Below are positions 1 to 9,560 of a stretch of DNA of 64,000 nt, in pieces. The stretch covers positions 868,001-932,000 of the forward strand of contig NZ_AP028672.1 of assembly GCF_041154505.1 (NCBI RefSeq), given 5' to 3'. Below the pieces are notes generated by a model. The model worked only from the letters and a program-made list of their open reading frames with translations, was not told where the DNA came from and ran no database searches. The translations under genes were made by a program, and so were the position numbers. The stretch is from Acidovorax sp. A79. Its GTDB lineage: Bacteria; Pseudomonadota; Gammaproteobacteria; Burkholderiales; Burkholderiaceae_C. Position 1 is the stretch's first letter; every line of letters begins with the position of its first letter.

Positions 1-2
1 CG

Positions 3-2882
3 GCCTGTGCCGGGGTGGTGGTGTGGGCCCTTGAGCGCCAGGAGCGCGCCCAGCACCGCACGCAGGTGACGGACATGGCGGGTGACCACGTCCAGGCGCT
101 GCAACGCGCCATCGAGCTGGCCCTGTCGGCCAACAACACCCTGGTGGCGCTGGTGCGCCAGGGCCGGGGAGAGGTGACGCAGTTCGAGGAGATCGGCACG
201 CAGATGCTGCCCTTCTACCCGGGCATCACGGCCATGGGCCTCTCTCCCGGGGGGGTGGTCAAACAGGTCGTGCCGCGCCAGGGCAACGAGAACTCCATCG
301 GTTTCGACCAGCTCAACGACCCCCGGCAGGGCCCCGAATCCGCCAGGGCCCGGGAGTCGGGCCGGCTGACCCTGGCCGGCCCCATGGAGCTGGTGCAAGG
401 CGGCCTGGGCGTGGTGGGGCGCCAGCCCGTCTACCTCGACGATGCCCAGGGGCACCGCGCCTTCTGGGGGTTCACCTACGTCACCATCCGCCTGCCCGAA
501 GTGCTGGCCGCCGCGCGCCTGCCGCAGCTGACGCTGCGGGGCTACCACTACCGGCTGTGGCGCGTCCGGCCCGACACGGGCGAGGAACAGACCATTGCCG
601 CATCCGACCCGCCCCCGGGCGCGGACGCGGTGGGCCGGTCGCTGACCCTGCCCAACGGGCAATGGACCCTGAGCCTGGTCCCCATCAAGGGCTGGGGCGA
701 CCCGGCCGTGCTGCTCATGCGCTGCGCGGTGGGCCTGCTGTTTGCCTTGATGATGACCTACCTGGCCCGGCTTCTTTTCGAGCTGAAGGCCCACGAGCGC
801 GGGCTGGCCTATCAGGTGGCCCAGCGCACCTCGGAAATCCAGGCCACCCAGCAGCAGCTGCACGCCACCATCGACGCCATCCCGGACCCTCTCTTCGAAC
901 TCGACCAGGACGGGTTCTATTGCAGCGTGCACAGCCAGCGCGCCGAATTGCTCATGGGCCCCGCCGAAACGCTGGTGGGACGCAACGTGACCGAGGTGCT
1001 GCCAGCGCTGGCAGCCCTGTCGGTGCTGGACGTGCTGAGCGATGCCCAGGCGCAGGGCTGGTCCTCCGGGCGGCAGATCATGCTCGACCTGCCCGGGGTG
1101 GGCACCACGTGGTTTGAGCTGTCCGCCGCGCGCAAGGCCACGTCCCCGGGCGCGAAGCCACGGTTCATCCTGCTGTCGCGCGACATCACGGAGCGCAAGC
1201 GGTCCCAGGAGCAACTGCAGCTGACCGCCCAGGTGTTCGACCAGAGCAGCGAAGCCATCGTGATCGCCGACGCGGCCCATACGATCGTGCGCATCAACCG
1301 GGCTTTCACGCGGATCACGGGGTACACGGAAGCCGAGGCCGTGGGGCAGTCCGTGCGCCTGCTCACGGTCGCCCGGCCGGCAGACAACGCCAGCGCCGAC
1401 GCCGTGTACGCACGGCTGTCCCAGGACGGCCACTGGGAGGGCGAGGCCTGCGGCCGCCGCAAGGACGGGTCCACCTACCCCCAGTGGCTGTCGGTCAGCA
1501 GCGTGCGCGATGGCAATGGCGTCGCCACGCACTCCATCACGCTGTTTCGCGACATCACGCAGCAGCGCGAGGCCCAGGACCGCATCCAGCGCCTGGCGCA
1601 TTTCGACCCGCTCACGAACCTTCCCAACCGCGCGCTGCTGGCCGAGCGCGCGCAGCACCTCATTGCCAACGAGCAGGCGCGAGGCGGCACCCTGGCCATG
1701 CTGTTCCTGGACCTGGACCACTTCAAGAACGTCAACGATTCGCTGGGCCACCGCATTGGAGACATCCTGCTCGTGGCGGTGGCGCAGCGCCTTCAGTCCC
1801 TGCTGCGGCCTCAGGACACCGTCTCGCGCCTGGGGGGCGATGAATTTCTGCTGCTGCTGCCCGCCACCTCGGCACCCTCCGCGGCCGACATGGCAACCCG
1901 GCTGCTCGCGGCCATCGCCCAGCCGTTTCAGGTGGACCCGTACGAACTCACCACCACCTTGTCGGTGGGCATCGCGATGTATCCCGCCGATGGCGACTCG
2001 TTCGACACGCTGTACCAGCGGGCCGATGCCGCCATGTACCGTGCCAAGCAGAACGGACGCAACCGGTACGGTTTCTTCACCGCCGACCTCGAGGCGCGCA
2101 CGGCGCGCGCCCTGCTGATCGAGAACGCCCTGCGCCGCGCGCTGGAGCGCAACCAGTTCGAACTGCACTACCAGCCCCAGGTCTCGCTCACCGCGCGCCA
2201 GGTGGTGGGGGCCGAGGCACTGCTGCGCTGGCGCCATCCCGAGCTGGGCATGGTGTCGCCGGCCGAGTTCATTCCGGTGGCCGAAAGCAGCGGCATGATC
2301 GTGGCGATCGGGGAATGGGTGATCCACACCGCGGTGAAGGACGCCAAACGCTGGCTGGATCTGCAGCTGCCCTTGCGGGCGGTGTCCGTGAACGTCTCCG
2401 CCGTCCAGTTCAGGCATCCCCAGCTGCCCGAGATGGTCACGCGCTGCCTGGAACAGGCAGGCCTGCCCGCGCGCCGGCTGGAGCTGGAGCTGACCGAGGG
2501 CGCCGCGGTGGACGACCCCGCCGCCGCGCTCGCCATGATGGACCAGCTTCACGACCGCGGCGTGCGCCTGTCCATGGACGACTTCGGCACCGGATATTCC
2601 TCGTTGAGCTACCTCAAGCGGTTCCAGATCTACAAGCTCAAGATCGACCAGTCGTTCGTGCGCGATCTGGAAGACGATGCCAATGACCGGGCCATCGTGA
2701 GCGCCATCATCCGCATGGCGCAGGCCCTGGGCATGCAGACCACGGCGGAGGGGGTGGAAACCGACGGCCAGGTCGAGTTCCTGCAGGCCCAGGGCTGCGA
2801 CGAGGGCCAGGGGTTCTACTTCAGCCGCCCCCTGCCCGCGCCGGAGTTCGAGGCGTACCTGCGCGCTCAGCGGGACCACTGA
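3..2882 (+). CDS. CHASE-PAS-PAS-GGDEF-EAL membrane c-di-GMP turnover protein (5' partial)
   Basis: Predicted inner-membrane protein that makes and/or breaks cyclic di-GMP in response to a periplasmic signal. The frame is open to the window edge, so the start lies upstream; the first visible GTG (15) sits inside a hydrophobic stretch. Counted from 15, a CHASE-type sensor domain spans about residues 20-225, a membrane helix about 230-255, two PAS domains about 285-395 and 400-520, GGDEF about 530-690 and EAL about 700-950. The GGDEF motif is intact (near 607) and is preceded at the usual distance by an RxxD inhibitory site (RPQD). The EAL domain has EALLR (near 734), DDFGTGYSS, KIDQSF and AEGVE, the expected metal and catalytic residues, so both activities look possible. 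The next gene is a paralogue. Which activity dominates cannot be read from sequence. Confidence 0.93.
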   Translation, partial: ACAGVVVWALERQERAQHRTQVTDMAGDHVQALQRAIELALSANNTLVALVRQGRGEVTQFEEIGTQMLPFYPGITAMGLSPGGVVKQVVPRQGNENSIGFDQLNDPRQGPESARARESGRLTLAGPMELVQGGLGVVGRQPVYLDDAQGHRAFWGFTYVTIRLPEVLAAARLPQLTLRGYHYRLWRVRPDTGEEQTIAASDPPPGADAVGRSLTLPNGQWTLSLVPIKGWGDPAVLLMRCAVGLLFALMMTYLARLLFELKAHERGLAYQVAQRTSEIQATQQQLHATIDAIPDPLFELDQDGFYCSVHSQRAELLMGPAETLVGRNVTEVLPALAALSVLDVLSDAQAQGWSSGRQIMLDLPGVGTTWFELSAARKATSPGAKPRFILLSRDITERKRSQEQLQLTAQVFDQSSEAIVIADAAHTIVRINRAFTRITGYTEAEAVGQSVRLLTVARPADNASADAVYARLSQDGHWEGEACGRRKDGSTYPQWLSVSSVRDGNGVATHSITLFRDITQQREAQDRIQRLAHFDPLTNLPNRALLAERAQHLIANEQARGGTLAMLFLDLDHFKNVNDSLGHRIGDILLVAVAQRLQSLLRPQDTVSRLGGDEFLLLLPATSAPSAADMATRLLAAIAQPFQVDPYELTTTLSVGIAMYPADGDSFDTLYQRADAAMYRAKQNGRNRYGFFTADLEARTARALLIENALRRALERNQFELHYQPQVSLTARQVVGAEALLRWRHPELGMVSPAEFIPVAESSGMIVAIGEWVIHTAVKDAKRWLDLQLPLRAVSVNVSAVQFRHPQLPEMVTRCLEQAGLPARRLELELTEGAAVDDPAAALAMMDQLHDRGVRLSMDDFGTGYSSLSYLKRFQIYKLKIDQSFVRDLEDDANDRAIVSAIIRMAQALGMQTTAEGVETDGQVEFLQAQGCDEGQGFYFSRPLPAPEFEAYLRAQRDH

Positions 2883-3004
2883 AGCCGACCCGACCCTGCA
2901 CGGGAAAGGGCCGGACGCCCCGCCGAAAGGCTTGTAAGGGAGCGCTGCTACACTTTGGTACAAATTACCAAGGCCGCCTGGCCCTCCCGCCCGTACCGGT
3001 TTCC

Positions 3005-5230
3005 ATGTCTGCGCCGTACAGCTCTCCAGAATTGCAGCGTCCTGGAGTTGCCACCGACACCCCCCTGCAACGCGCGCTGCGCGAACAGCAAACCCTGCTC
3101 GACAGTGCGGGCGTGGGCATTGTTTTCCTGCGCCAGCGCAGCGTGGTGCGCTGCAACCAGCGGTACGCCGAGATCTTCGGCTACGCCAGCGCCGAAGGGC
3201 TGGTGGGCCTCAACACCGAGGCGTTCTACCCTTCGCGCGATGCCTTTCGCGATCTGGGCCGCACCGCCTACCCGGTGCTCGCCCAGGGCCAGGCCTTCCG
3301 CGTGGAGCGCCAATTGCGCCGGCGCGACGGCTCCTTGTTCTGGGGCAGCCTGACGGGGCGGCTCATCAATCCGCACGACACGACCGAAGGCTCCATCTGG
3401 ATCCTGGACGATATCGACGAGCAACGGCGCGCGCAGGCCGCGCTGGGCGCCGCGGTCCGCGAAAAGCAGTTGCTGTTCGACAGCGCCATGGTGGGCATCG
3501 TGTTCCTGCGCGACCGGCGCCTGACCCGGTGCAACCACCACTTCGAGCAGATGCTGGGCTACCAGCCGGGGGAACTGGCGGGCAGCCCGTCGCGCCGCTG
3601 GTATGCCAGCGACGCCGCGTGGGAAGAAGTCGGCCGCCGGTGCTATCCGCAGCTGGCCGCCGGCCATTCGTACGAAGGCGAGCTGGAACTGTGCCGCAAG
3701 GACGGCACCCCCGTGATCTGCGAGGTGCGCAGCAAATCCATAGATCCCGCCGATCCATCGCAGGGCTCCATCTGGATCACCATGGACATCACGGAGCGAA
3801 AGCAGGCACAGGCCGTCCTGGCCAGCACGCACGAGGACCTGGAACGGCAGGTGCAGGACCGCACCCGCGAACTGCGCGAGACCGTGGACAACCTGCACCG
3901 CGAGATCAACGACCGCAAGGCCGACCAGGAGCGCATCTACTGGCTCGCCCACTATGACGCCCTCACGGGCCTGCCCAACCGCGCCCTGCTGTCCGAGCGC
4001 GCGCAGCAGGCCATCCGCGTGGCCCAGGAGGGCAACACGCCCCTGGCCCTGATCTTCCTGGACCTGGATCACTTCAAGCACGTGAACGACTCGCTGGGCC
4101 ACCGGGTGGGCGATGCGCTGCTGGTGGAGATCGCCAAGCGGCTGCGCGCCGTGGTGCGCGACAAGGACACGGTGTCGCGCCTGGGTGGCGACGAGTTCAT
4201 CCTGCTGCTGCCCGGCGCCAATGCGCACGGCGCGGCCCGCGTGGCCGGCAAGCTGCAGGAGGCCTCACGCCAGCACTACCAGATCGACCACCACGAACTG
4301 ACCATGGCCCCGTCCATGGGCATCGCGCTGTTCCCCCAGGACGGCAAGGACTTCGACACCCTGACGCAGTCGGCCGACGTGGCCATGTACCGCGCCAAGC
4401 TCGACGGGCGCAACACATTCAAGTTCTTCACGCCGGAAATGCAGGCGCAGTCGGTGCGCGCGCTGCAGCTCGAAAACGCCCTGCGCCGGGCGCTGGAGCG
4501 CAACCAATTCCACTTGCACTACCAGCCGCAGATGAGCCTGACCACCGGGGCCGTGCGCAGCGTGGAAGCCCTGCTGCGCTGGCAGCACCCGCAGCTCGGT
4601 GGGGTGTCGCCCGCCGAATTCATTCCCATTGCAGAAGACAGCGGGCAGATCCTGCAGATCGGCGAATGGGTGCTGCGCACCGCGCTCTCGCAGCTCAAGA
4701 CCTGGCGGGCCTGCGGGTTCCCGGGCCTGACGATGGCCGTGAACCTCTCGGCCATCCAGTTCCGCCAGCCCCAGCTGCCCGAACTGGTAAGCCGCATGCT
4801 GGCCGAATTTGACCTGCCGCCGGATTGCCTGGAGCTGGAGCTGACCGAAGGCGTGGCCGTGGACGACCCGCATGCCGCGGTGGCCACCATGGACCAGCTG
4901 CACGCGCGCGGCGTGCGCATGTCGATGGATGACTTCGGCACCGGCTATTCATCGCTGAGCCAGCTCAAGCGATTTCAGATCTTCAAGCTCAAGATCGACC
5001 AGTCGTTCGTGCGCGACCTGGGCAACGACAACAACGACCGCGCCATCGTGAGCGCCATCATCCGCATGGCGCAGGCGCTGGGCATGCGCACCACGGCCGA
5101 AGGCGTGGAGACCGAAGGCCAGCTGACCTTCCTGCGCGAGCAGGGGTGCGACGAGGCGCAGGGCTACCACTTCAGCATGCCGCTGTCGGCACCGGAGCTG
5201 GAAGCCTTCATGCGGCGACAGCTGCATTGA
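3005..5230 (+). CDS. PAS-PAS-GGDEF-EAL protein (c-di-GMP cyclase/phosphodiesterase)
   Basis: Probable cytosolic c-di-GMP turnover enzyme of 741 residues. No signal peptide or membrane helix is visible. Two PAS domains (about residues 20-145 and 148-275) look like an internal duplication: both open with a similar stretch, LLDSAGVGIVFLR against LFDSAMVGIVFLR, and each has a matching RCN further on. A short coiled coil (about 275-310) leads to GGDEF (about 315-475) and EAL (about 490-735). GGDEF is intact near 394 with the RDKD inhibitory site before it; EALLR is near 521, followed by DDFGTGYSS and AEGVE. The catalytic half closely resembles the gene just upstream (122-bp gap), which points to a tandem duplication followed by exchange of the sensor half. 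The two genes may be co-transcribed. Confidence 0.93.
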   Translation: MSAPYSSPELQRPGVATDTPLQRALREQQTLLDSAGVGIVFLRQRSVVRCNQRYAEIFGYASAEGLVGLNTEAFYPSRDAFRDLGRTAYPVLAQGQAFRVERQLRRRDGSLFWGSLTGRLINPHDTTEGSIWILDDIDEQRRAQAALGAAVREKQLLFDSAMVGIVFLRDRRLTRCNHHFEQMLGYQPGELAGSPSRRWYASDAAWEEVGRRCYPQLAAGHSYEGELELCRKDGTPVICEVRSKSIDPADPSQGSIWITMDITERKQAQAVLASTHEDLERQVQDRTRELRETVDNLHREINDRKADQERIYWLAHYDALTGLPNRALLSERAQQAIRVAQEGNTPLALIFLDLDHFKHVNDSLGHRVGDALLVEIAKRLRAVVRDKDTVSRLGGDEFILLLPGANAHGAARVAGKLQEASRQHYQIDHHELTMAPSMGIALFPQDGKDFDTLTQSADVAMYRAKLDGRNTFKFFTPEMQAQSVRALQLENALRRALERNQFHLHYQPQMSLTTGAVRSVEALLRWQHPQLGGVSPAEFIPIAEDSGQILQIGEWVLRTALSQLKTWRACGFPGLTMAVNLSAIQFRQPQLPELVSRMLAEFDLPPDCLELELTEGVAVDDPHAAVATMDQLHARGVRMSMDDFGTGYSSLSQLKRFQIFKLKIDQSFVRDLGNDNNDRAIVSAIIRMAQALGMRTTAEGVETEGQLTFLREQGCDEAQGYHFSMPLSAPELEAFMRRQLH

Positions 5231-5331
5231 GCCGGCCGGCCGGCAGCACGATCGTGCCGCGGCCCGGACCCGCCGGACCGGCTCTCACAGACCCGCCCGG
5301 GCAACAGGCCTCCACACGGGGAAATTTTGAA

Positions 5332-5387
5332 TAAAATCAGCCCCTGACGCTTTATAGATAAGCGCGAGCAGCTATAAATACAATAGC
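5332..5387 (-). repeat. Interspersed palindromic repeat, copy 1 (intergenic)
   Basis: On the minus strand it reads GCTAT-N-TATAGCT, then CGCGCTTA, AAAGCG and GGGGCTGATTTTA. It lies between the GGDEF-EAL gene and the amino-acid-binding protein gene. The AT-rich palindrome stands out against the surrounding GC-rich DNA, and the layout matches nine other copies in this window. Confidence 0.8.
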
Positions 5388-5467
5388 AAATGCACTGTAT
5401 TGCATTGCACTGCCGCGATGCCCGAGCTGTCGTCCGCACCGCGCGAGCAGATCCCTCCAGGCAACGC

Positions 5468-6505
5468 TCAGCGGATCGGAAAGGCGTACATCAGGCCCTG
5501 CCTGTTCCACAGGTTGTTGAGGCCGCGCGGCAGCGCCAGCGCCGACTTCTGCCCGACGTTGCGCTCGAAGATCTCGCCATAGTTGCCGGTGGTCCTGACG
5601 GCGCGCAGCAGCCAGTCGCGGTCCAGGCCGAGCAGCTTTCCGGTGTCTTCCGAGGTCCCCAGCATGCGCTGCACCGCCGGGTGGCTGCTGCTGGTTTTCA
5701 GCTGGTCCGCGTTGGCCTGTGTCACGCCCTGCTCTTCGGCTTCGATGAGGCCGTAGATCACCCACTTGACCACCGCGAACCACTCGTCGTCCCCCCGCCG
5801 CACCATGGGGCCCAGAGGCTCCTTGGAGATGAGCTCGGGCAGGATGGTGTGCGTTGCCGCGCCTTGCGGAACGCCGCTGCGCAGGGATGCCAGGCCCGAG
5901 GCATCGGTGGTGAACGCGGAGCAGCGCCCCGACAGGTAGGCCGACGTTGCCGCGTCCACCTTCTCGAACATCACGGGCTTGATGTCGAGGTCGTGGGCAC
6001 GGGAATAGTCGGCCAGGTTCTTTTCCGTCGTGGTGCCTGACTGCACGCACACGGTCTGCCCCTTGAGCTGGCGGAGGTTCTTGATCTTGCTCCTGGCCGG
6101 CACGATGAAGCCCTGGCCGTCGTAGTAGGTCACGGCCGTCTGGTGCAGGCCCAGCGATGCGTCGCGCGCCAGCGAGAATGTGGTGTTGCGCGAAAGCACG
6201 TCCACCTCGCCGGATTGCAGCGCGGTGAAGCGCTGCGGCACGTCCAGCGGCACGTACTTGACCTTCTGGCCGTCGCCCAGCACCGCGGCCGCAAGCGCCC
6301 GGCAGATGTCGACGTCCAGGCCCGACCACCGGCCACTGGAGTCCGCGATCGCAAACCCGGCCAGCCCGGTGTTGACGCCGCACACCACCTGCCCGCGCGC
6401 CCGGATGCCGTCAAGCGTCTTGCCCGCATGGGCAGCGGGCGCCGCGAGCAACGCCGCCAATGCGGTGGCGCCCACCGCGGCGATCTGGCCCAGAGATGTC
6501 TTCAT
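5468..6505 (-). CDS. Amino-acid ABC transporter periplasmic binding protein (AapJ-like), orphan
   Basis: Periplasmic solute-binding protein of the polar amino-acid family (SBP_bac_3), closest by pattern to AapJ, the general L-amino-acid binder. The 345 residues begin with a signal peptide ending at AHA-G (about residue 27). The segments VVCGVNTGLAGFA, GLDVDICRALAAA, VDVLSRNTTFS and VCVQSGTTTEKNL are typical of AapJ. The expected permease and ATPase genes (aapQ, aapM, aapP) are not adjacent. It may serve a transporter encoded elsewhere or act as a sensor of amino acids. The 3' end is followed by a palindromic repeat. Confidence 0.85.
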   Translation of the reverse strand: MKTSLGQIAAVGATALAALLAAPAAHAGKTLDGIRARGQVVCGVNTGLAGFAIADSSGRWSGLDVDICRALAAAVLGDGQKVKYVPLDVPQRFTALQSGEVDVLSRNTTFSLARDASLGLHQTAVTYYDGQGFIVPARSKIKNLRQLKGQTVCVQSGTTTEKNLADYSRAHDLDIKPVMFEKVDAATSAYLSGRCSAFTTDASGLASLRSGVPQGAATHTILPELISKEPLGPMVRRGDDEWFAVVKWVIYGLIEAEEQGVTQANADQLKTSSSHPAVQRMLGTSEDTGKLLGLDRDWLLRAVRTTGNYGEIFERNVGQKSALALPRGLNNLWNRQGLMYAFPIR

Positions 6506-6531
6506 ACGGTCTTGTCTCCCGGAAAAGTGAT

Positions 6532-7095
6532 TCAGAGTACCGCGGGTGGCACAGGCCCTGCCCCGTCCAGCATCTTCTGCAGAAACTGCGCCTGTCCCAT
6601 GCTGGGGTCCAGCGTGTAGGCGGCGAAGCCTTCCCGTTCGTACGCGCGCAGGGCGCTGCGGTTGCCCGAAAGCACTTCCAGCGTGAGCTTGCAGGCACCC
6701 CGCTCGCGCGCCAGCGCCTCCACCGACTGCAGCATGCGCTGGGCAACGCGGTGGCCGCGCCAGCCGGGGGCCACCACCACGTCATGCACGTTGACCAGGG
6801 GCCGGCAGGCAAAGGTCGAAAAACCCTCCAGGCAATTGACCAGCCCCACGGGCACCTCGCCGTGCGGCGCCGCGGCGTCGGCCGCCCATGCGATCACGCT
6901 GAAAGCCTGGGGCCTGCGCCGCAAGGCTTCGGGCAGGCCGCGCAGGACCTCGGCGCTGAGCGGCGCGCCTCCCCCCGCCACGTCCTTCGCATAGCTGTCG
7001 AGCAGTTCGACCAACGCCCGGGCTTGGCGGGCATCGCCATAGTCCACGCGCCGGACGGTGATGGGAGTGAGAGCATCGGTGGTGGTGGAAGGCAT
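6532..7095 (-). CDS. GNAT-family N-acetyltransferase
   Basis: Predicted acetyl-CoA-dependent N-acetyltransferase of 187 residues; the substrate is unknown. The core shows the GNAT acetyl-CoA-binding stretch (VAPGWRGHRVAQRMLQ, about residues 100-115) and the later LTLEVLSGNRSALRAYEREGF block that forms the last strand and helix of the fold. I chose the ATG at 7095 (protein begins MPSTTTDAL) because the longer open frame upstream would run into the end of glmM. It lies between glmM and the amino-acid-binding protein gene on the same strand, but the 88-bp gap to glmM gives no firm sign of an operon. Confidence 0.82.
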   Translation of the reverse strand: MPSTTTDALTPITVRRVDYGDARQARALVELLDSYAKDVAGGGAPLSAEVLRGLPEALRRRPQAFSVIAWAADAAAPHGEVPVGLVNCLEGFSTFACRPLVNVHDVVVAPGWRGHRVAQRMLQSVEALARERGACKLTLEVLSGNRSALRAYEREGFAAYTLDPSMGQAQFLQKMLDGAGPVPPAVL

Positions 7096-7183
7096 CAGCA
7101 ACGGTTCCAGGCTGGCGGCAAAGACAGCAGCGTAGCCGATCGCACGGCGCGCCCCACGGTGGCGATGGCGCGCGGCGTCACCA

Positions 7184-8518
7184 TCAGCCGGCACGGGCCG
7201 CGTCGGCCAGCTTCTGCGCACACGCGCTGGCCTGCTGCGCATCGCGCGCCTCGACCATCACGCGCAGCAGCGGTTCGGTGCCGCTCGCGCGGATCAGCAC
7301 CCGGCCCGTGGCGCCCAGCTCCTGCTCCACGGCGCGGGTGGTCTCCTCCAGGCGGCGGTTGGACTTCCAGTCCTGCCCGGGCGCCAGGCGCACATTGAGC
7401 AGCACCTGGGGGTAGAGCGTGATGTCCGCCAGCAGTTGCGCCAGCGTGCGCCCGCTGCGCACGCTGGCCTGCAGCACCTGCAGCGCGCTCACCAGGCCGT
7501 CGCCGGTGGTGTGGCGGTCCAGCGCGAGCAGGTGGCCCGACCCCTCGCCGCCCAGCACCCACTGGTGCCGCGCCAGCTCTTCGAGCACATAACGGTCACC
7601 CACCTTGGCGCGCACAAACTTCACGCCCCGGGCCTGCAGCGCCACCTCCACCGCCATGTTGGTCATCAGGGTGCCGACGACGCCGGGCACATGCTCGTCA
7701 CGGCCCATGCGGTCCGACGCCATGAGGTACAGAAGCTCGTCGCCGTTGTACAGCCGCCCGGTGGCATCCACGATCTGCAGCCGGTCGGCATCGCCATCAA
7801 GCGCGATGCCGTAGTCGGCGCGGTTGGCGCGCACGGCGCGCACGAGCGCGTCAGGGTGGGTGGCGCCCACCTCGTGGTTGATGTTGAGACCATCGGGCGA
7901 GCAGCCAATCGACAGCACCTCGGCACCGAGTTCGTGAAAGACCTTGGGCGCCACCTGGTACGCCGCGCCATGGGCCGCGTCCACCACGATCTTGAGGCCC
8001 TTGAGGGTCAGGTCCTGCGGGAACGTGCTCTTGCAGAACTCGATGTAGCGGCCCGCGGCGTCATCGAGCCGGCGCGCCTTGCCCAGGCTGGCCGAGTCGG
8101 CCCACACCGGGGGCTCTGCCAGGGCGGCTTCGACCGCCTGCTCCCAGGCGTCGGGCAATTTGGTGCCCTGGGCGCTGAAGAACTTGATGCCGTTGTCGGG
8201 GTAAGGGTTGTGGCTGGCACTGATGACGACCCCCAGGCTCGCGCGCTGGGCACGGGTCAGGTACGCGACACCCGGGGTCGGCAAGGGGCCCAGCAGCACC
8301 ACGTCCACGCCGGCGGAATTGAAACCCGACTCCAGCGCACTCTCCAGCATGTAGCCTGAAATGCGGGTGTCCTTGCCGATCAGCACCGTGGGCCGGTCCT
8401 CGGCCCTGCGCAGCACGCGCCCGACGGCATGGGCCAGGCGCAAGACGAAATCCGGGGTGATCGGAGGTTGCCCGACGGTGCCACGGATACCGTCGGTTCC
8501 AAAGTATTGGCGCGTCAT
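7184..8518 (-). CDS. glmM: Phosphoglucosamine mutase
   Basis: Converts glucosamine-6-phosphate to glucosamine-1-phosphate, the step that feeds UDP-GlcNAc for peptidoglycan and lipid A. The 444-residue length is normal for GlmM. The N-terminus reads [11 protein letters not shown]; the phosphoserine loop [12 protein letters not shown] places the active Ser near 102; the metal loop DGDADR is near 240; the phosphate-binding loop [15 protein letters not shown] is near the C-terminus. The ATG at 8518 is preferred over the upstream extension because GAGGAG sits about 8 bases before it and the family starts here. It lies downstream of folP on the same strand, the usual betaproteobacterial order. Confidence 0.97.
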   Translation of the reverse strand: MTRQYFGTDGIRGTVGQPPITPDFVLRLAHAVGRVLRRAEDRPTVLIGKDTRISGYMLESALESGFNSAGVDVVLLGPLPTPGVAYLTRAQRASLGVVISASHNPYPDNGIKFFSAQGTKLPDAWEQAVEAALAEPPVWADSASLGKARRLDDAAGRYIEFCKSTFPQDLTLKGLKIVVDAAHGAAYQVAPKVFHELGAEVLSIGCSPDGLNINHEVGATHPDALVRAVRANRADYGIALDGDADRLQIVDATGRLYNGDELLYLMASDRMGRDEHVPGVVGTLMTNMAVEVALQARGVKFVRAKVGDRYVLEELARHQWVLGGEGSGHLLALDRHTTGDGLVSALQVLQASVRSGRTLAQLLADITLYPQVLLNVRLAPGQDWKSNRRLEETTRAVEQELGATGRVLIRASGTEPLLRVMVEARDAQQASACAQKLADAARAG

Positions 8519-8611
8519 GTTCTGGTGTCTCCTCGTGTGAATCTCTCGTTGTTTATTAATATGTGGATGCGGGCCGCCCGGCATGCTGCCCTCTCCTTGC
8601 AGCGCCCGGCC

Positions 8612-9442
8612 TCAACGCTCTCGCTGCATGGCGCTCCACACCGCCAGCGCCGACACGGTTTCTCGCACATCGTGCACGCGCACCACGGAAGCCCCGCGCT
8701 CCACGGCCAGCACGGCCGCGGCCACGCTCGGAACCATGCGCTGCTCCACCGCCAGCCCCGTCGCGGCCCCCAGGGACGACTTGCGCGACCAGCCCGCCAG
8801 GAGGGGGTAGCCCGCGCGCAACAATGCAGGCTGATGGGCCAGCAGCGCAAAATTCTGCTCCGGCGTCTTGCCGAATCCAATGCCAGGGTCCAGCACGATC
8901 CGGGTATTCTTGACCCCCAGCGCTTGCAGATCAAGCGCTGACTGCTGCAAGAACAATAGCACCTGCCGGACCACATCCCCCTGCATGGGGGCCGCTTGCA
9001 TGGTCTGGGGGTCACGGTGCATGTGCATCAGGCACACGCCGCACTGCGGGTGCGATGCCACAACCTGCGCCGCGCCTGGCTGGCGCAGCGCCCAGATGTC
9101 GTTGACGATGTCGGCGCCAAGGTCCAGCACCGCGCGCATGACCTCGGGCTTGTAGGTATCGACGGAGACCGGGGCGCCCAGGGACACCGCGTCCCGCACC
9201 AGGGGCATCACGCGCGTGAGTTCTTCGTCCAGGGGCACCGCGGGGCTGCCGGGCCGCGTGGACTCACCCCCGATATCCAGGATGTGCGCCCCGTCCTTGA
9301 GCAGCTGCTCACAATGCCGCAGGGCCCCCGCCGTGGAGCCATGGCGTCCGCCATCGGAAAACGAATCCGGCGTGGCGTTGACGATCCCCATGACGCGGGG
9401 CTCGGAAAGATCGATCGAAAAGCGGGAGGTCTGCCAGAGCAT
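8612..9442 (-). CDS. folP: Dihydropteroate synthase
   Basis: Joins 7,8-dihydropterin pyrophosphate to p-aminobenzoate in folate synthesis; the sulfonamide target. About 276 residues from the ATG at 9442 (MLWQTSRFS). Both family signatures are present: GIVNATPDSFSDGG near residues 18-31 and GGESTRPG near 54-61; the LDPGIGFGKT loop is near 180. The upstream extension of the frame is hydrophobic and unlike the family. Residues about 160-178 are encoded by a copy of the window's palindromic repeat, just before that conserved loop, without an obvious change in length. It is flanked by ftsH upstream and glmM downstream. Confidence 0.95.
   Translation of the reverse strand: MLWQTSRFSIDLSEPRVMGIVNATPDSFSDGGRHGSTAGALRHCEQLLKDGAHILDIGGESTRPGSPAVPLDEELTRVMPLVRDAVSLGAPVSVDTYKPEVMRAVLDLGADIVNDIWALRQPGAAQVVASHPQCGVCLMHMHRDPQTMQAAPMQGDVVRQVLLFLQQSALDLQALGVKNTRIVLDPGIGFGKTPEQNFALLAHQPALLRAGYPLLAGWSRKSSLGAATGLAVEQRMVPSVAAAVLAVERGASVVRVHDVRETVSALAVWSAMQRER
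8907..8960 (-). repeat. Interspersed palindromic repeat, copy 2 (inside folP)
   Basis: On the minus strand it reads GCTATTGTTC, then CAGCGCTTGAT, CAAGCGCTGG and GTCAAGAAT. It is read as part of folP (protein segment LLFLQQSALDLQALG). It is the only in-gene copy whose repeat sense strand is the coding strand. Confidence 0.7.
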
Positions 9443-9507
9443 GGTCCGTGGGGAAAAGAGATAGGGGTGTGCCGCCGCGAGGATCAGCAAGGGGACCAAA
9501 CAGACCA

Positions 9508-9533
9508 TGAAAAACGGGGCACAAGGCCCCGTT
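9508..9533 (-). terminator. Rho-independent terminator after ftsH
   Basis: On the minus strand an 8-bp stem AACGGGGC / GCCCCGTT with a 5-base loop is followed by a run of T. It lies 28 bases past the ftsH stop codon and before folP, so it may attenuate read-through into folP and glmM. Confidence 0.8.
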
Positions 9534-9560
9534 GGAACGGCTGGAACTGCAACGGGCTCC

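Noticed and set aside
2883..3004. Promoter TTGTAA...TACACT before the second GGDEF-EAL gene
   Set aside because: The spacer is only 11 bases, so it cannot work as a sigma-70 promoter.
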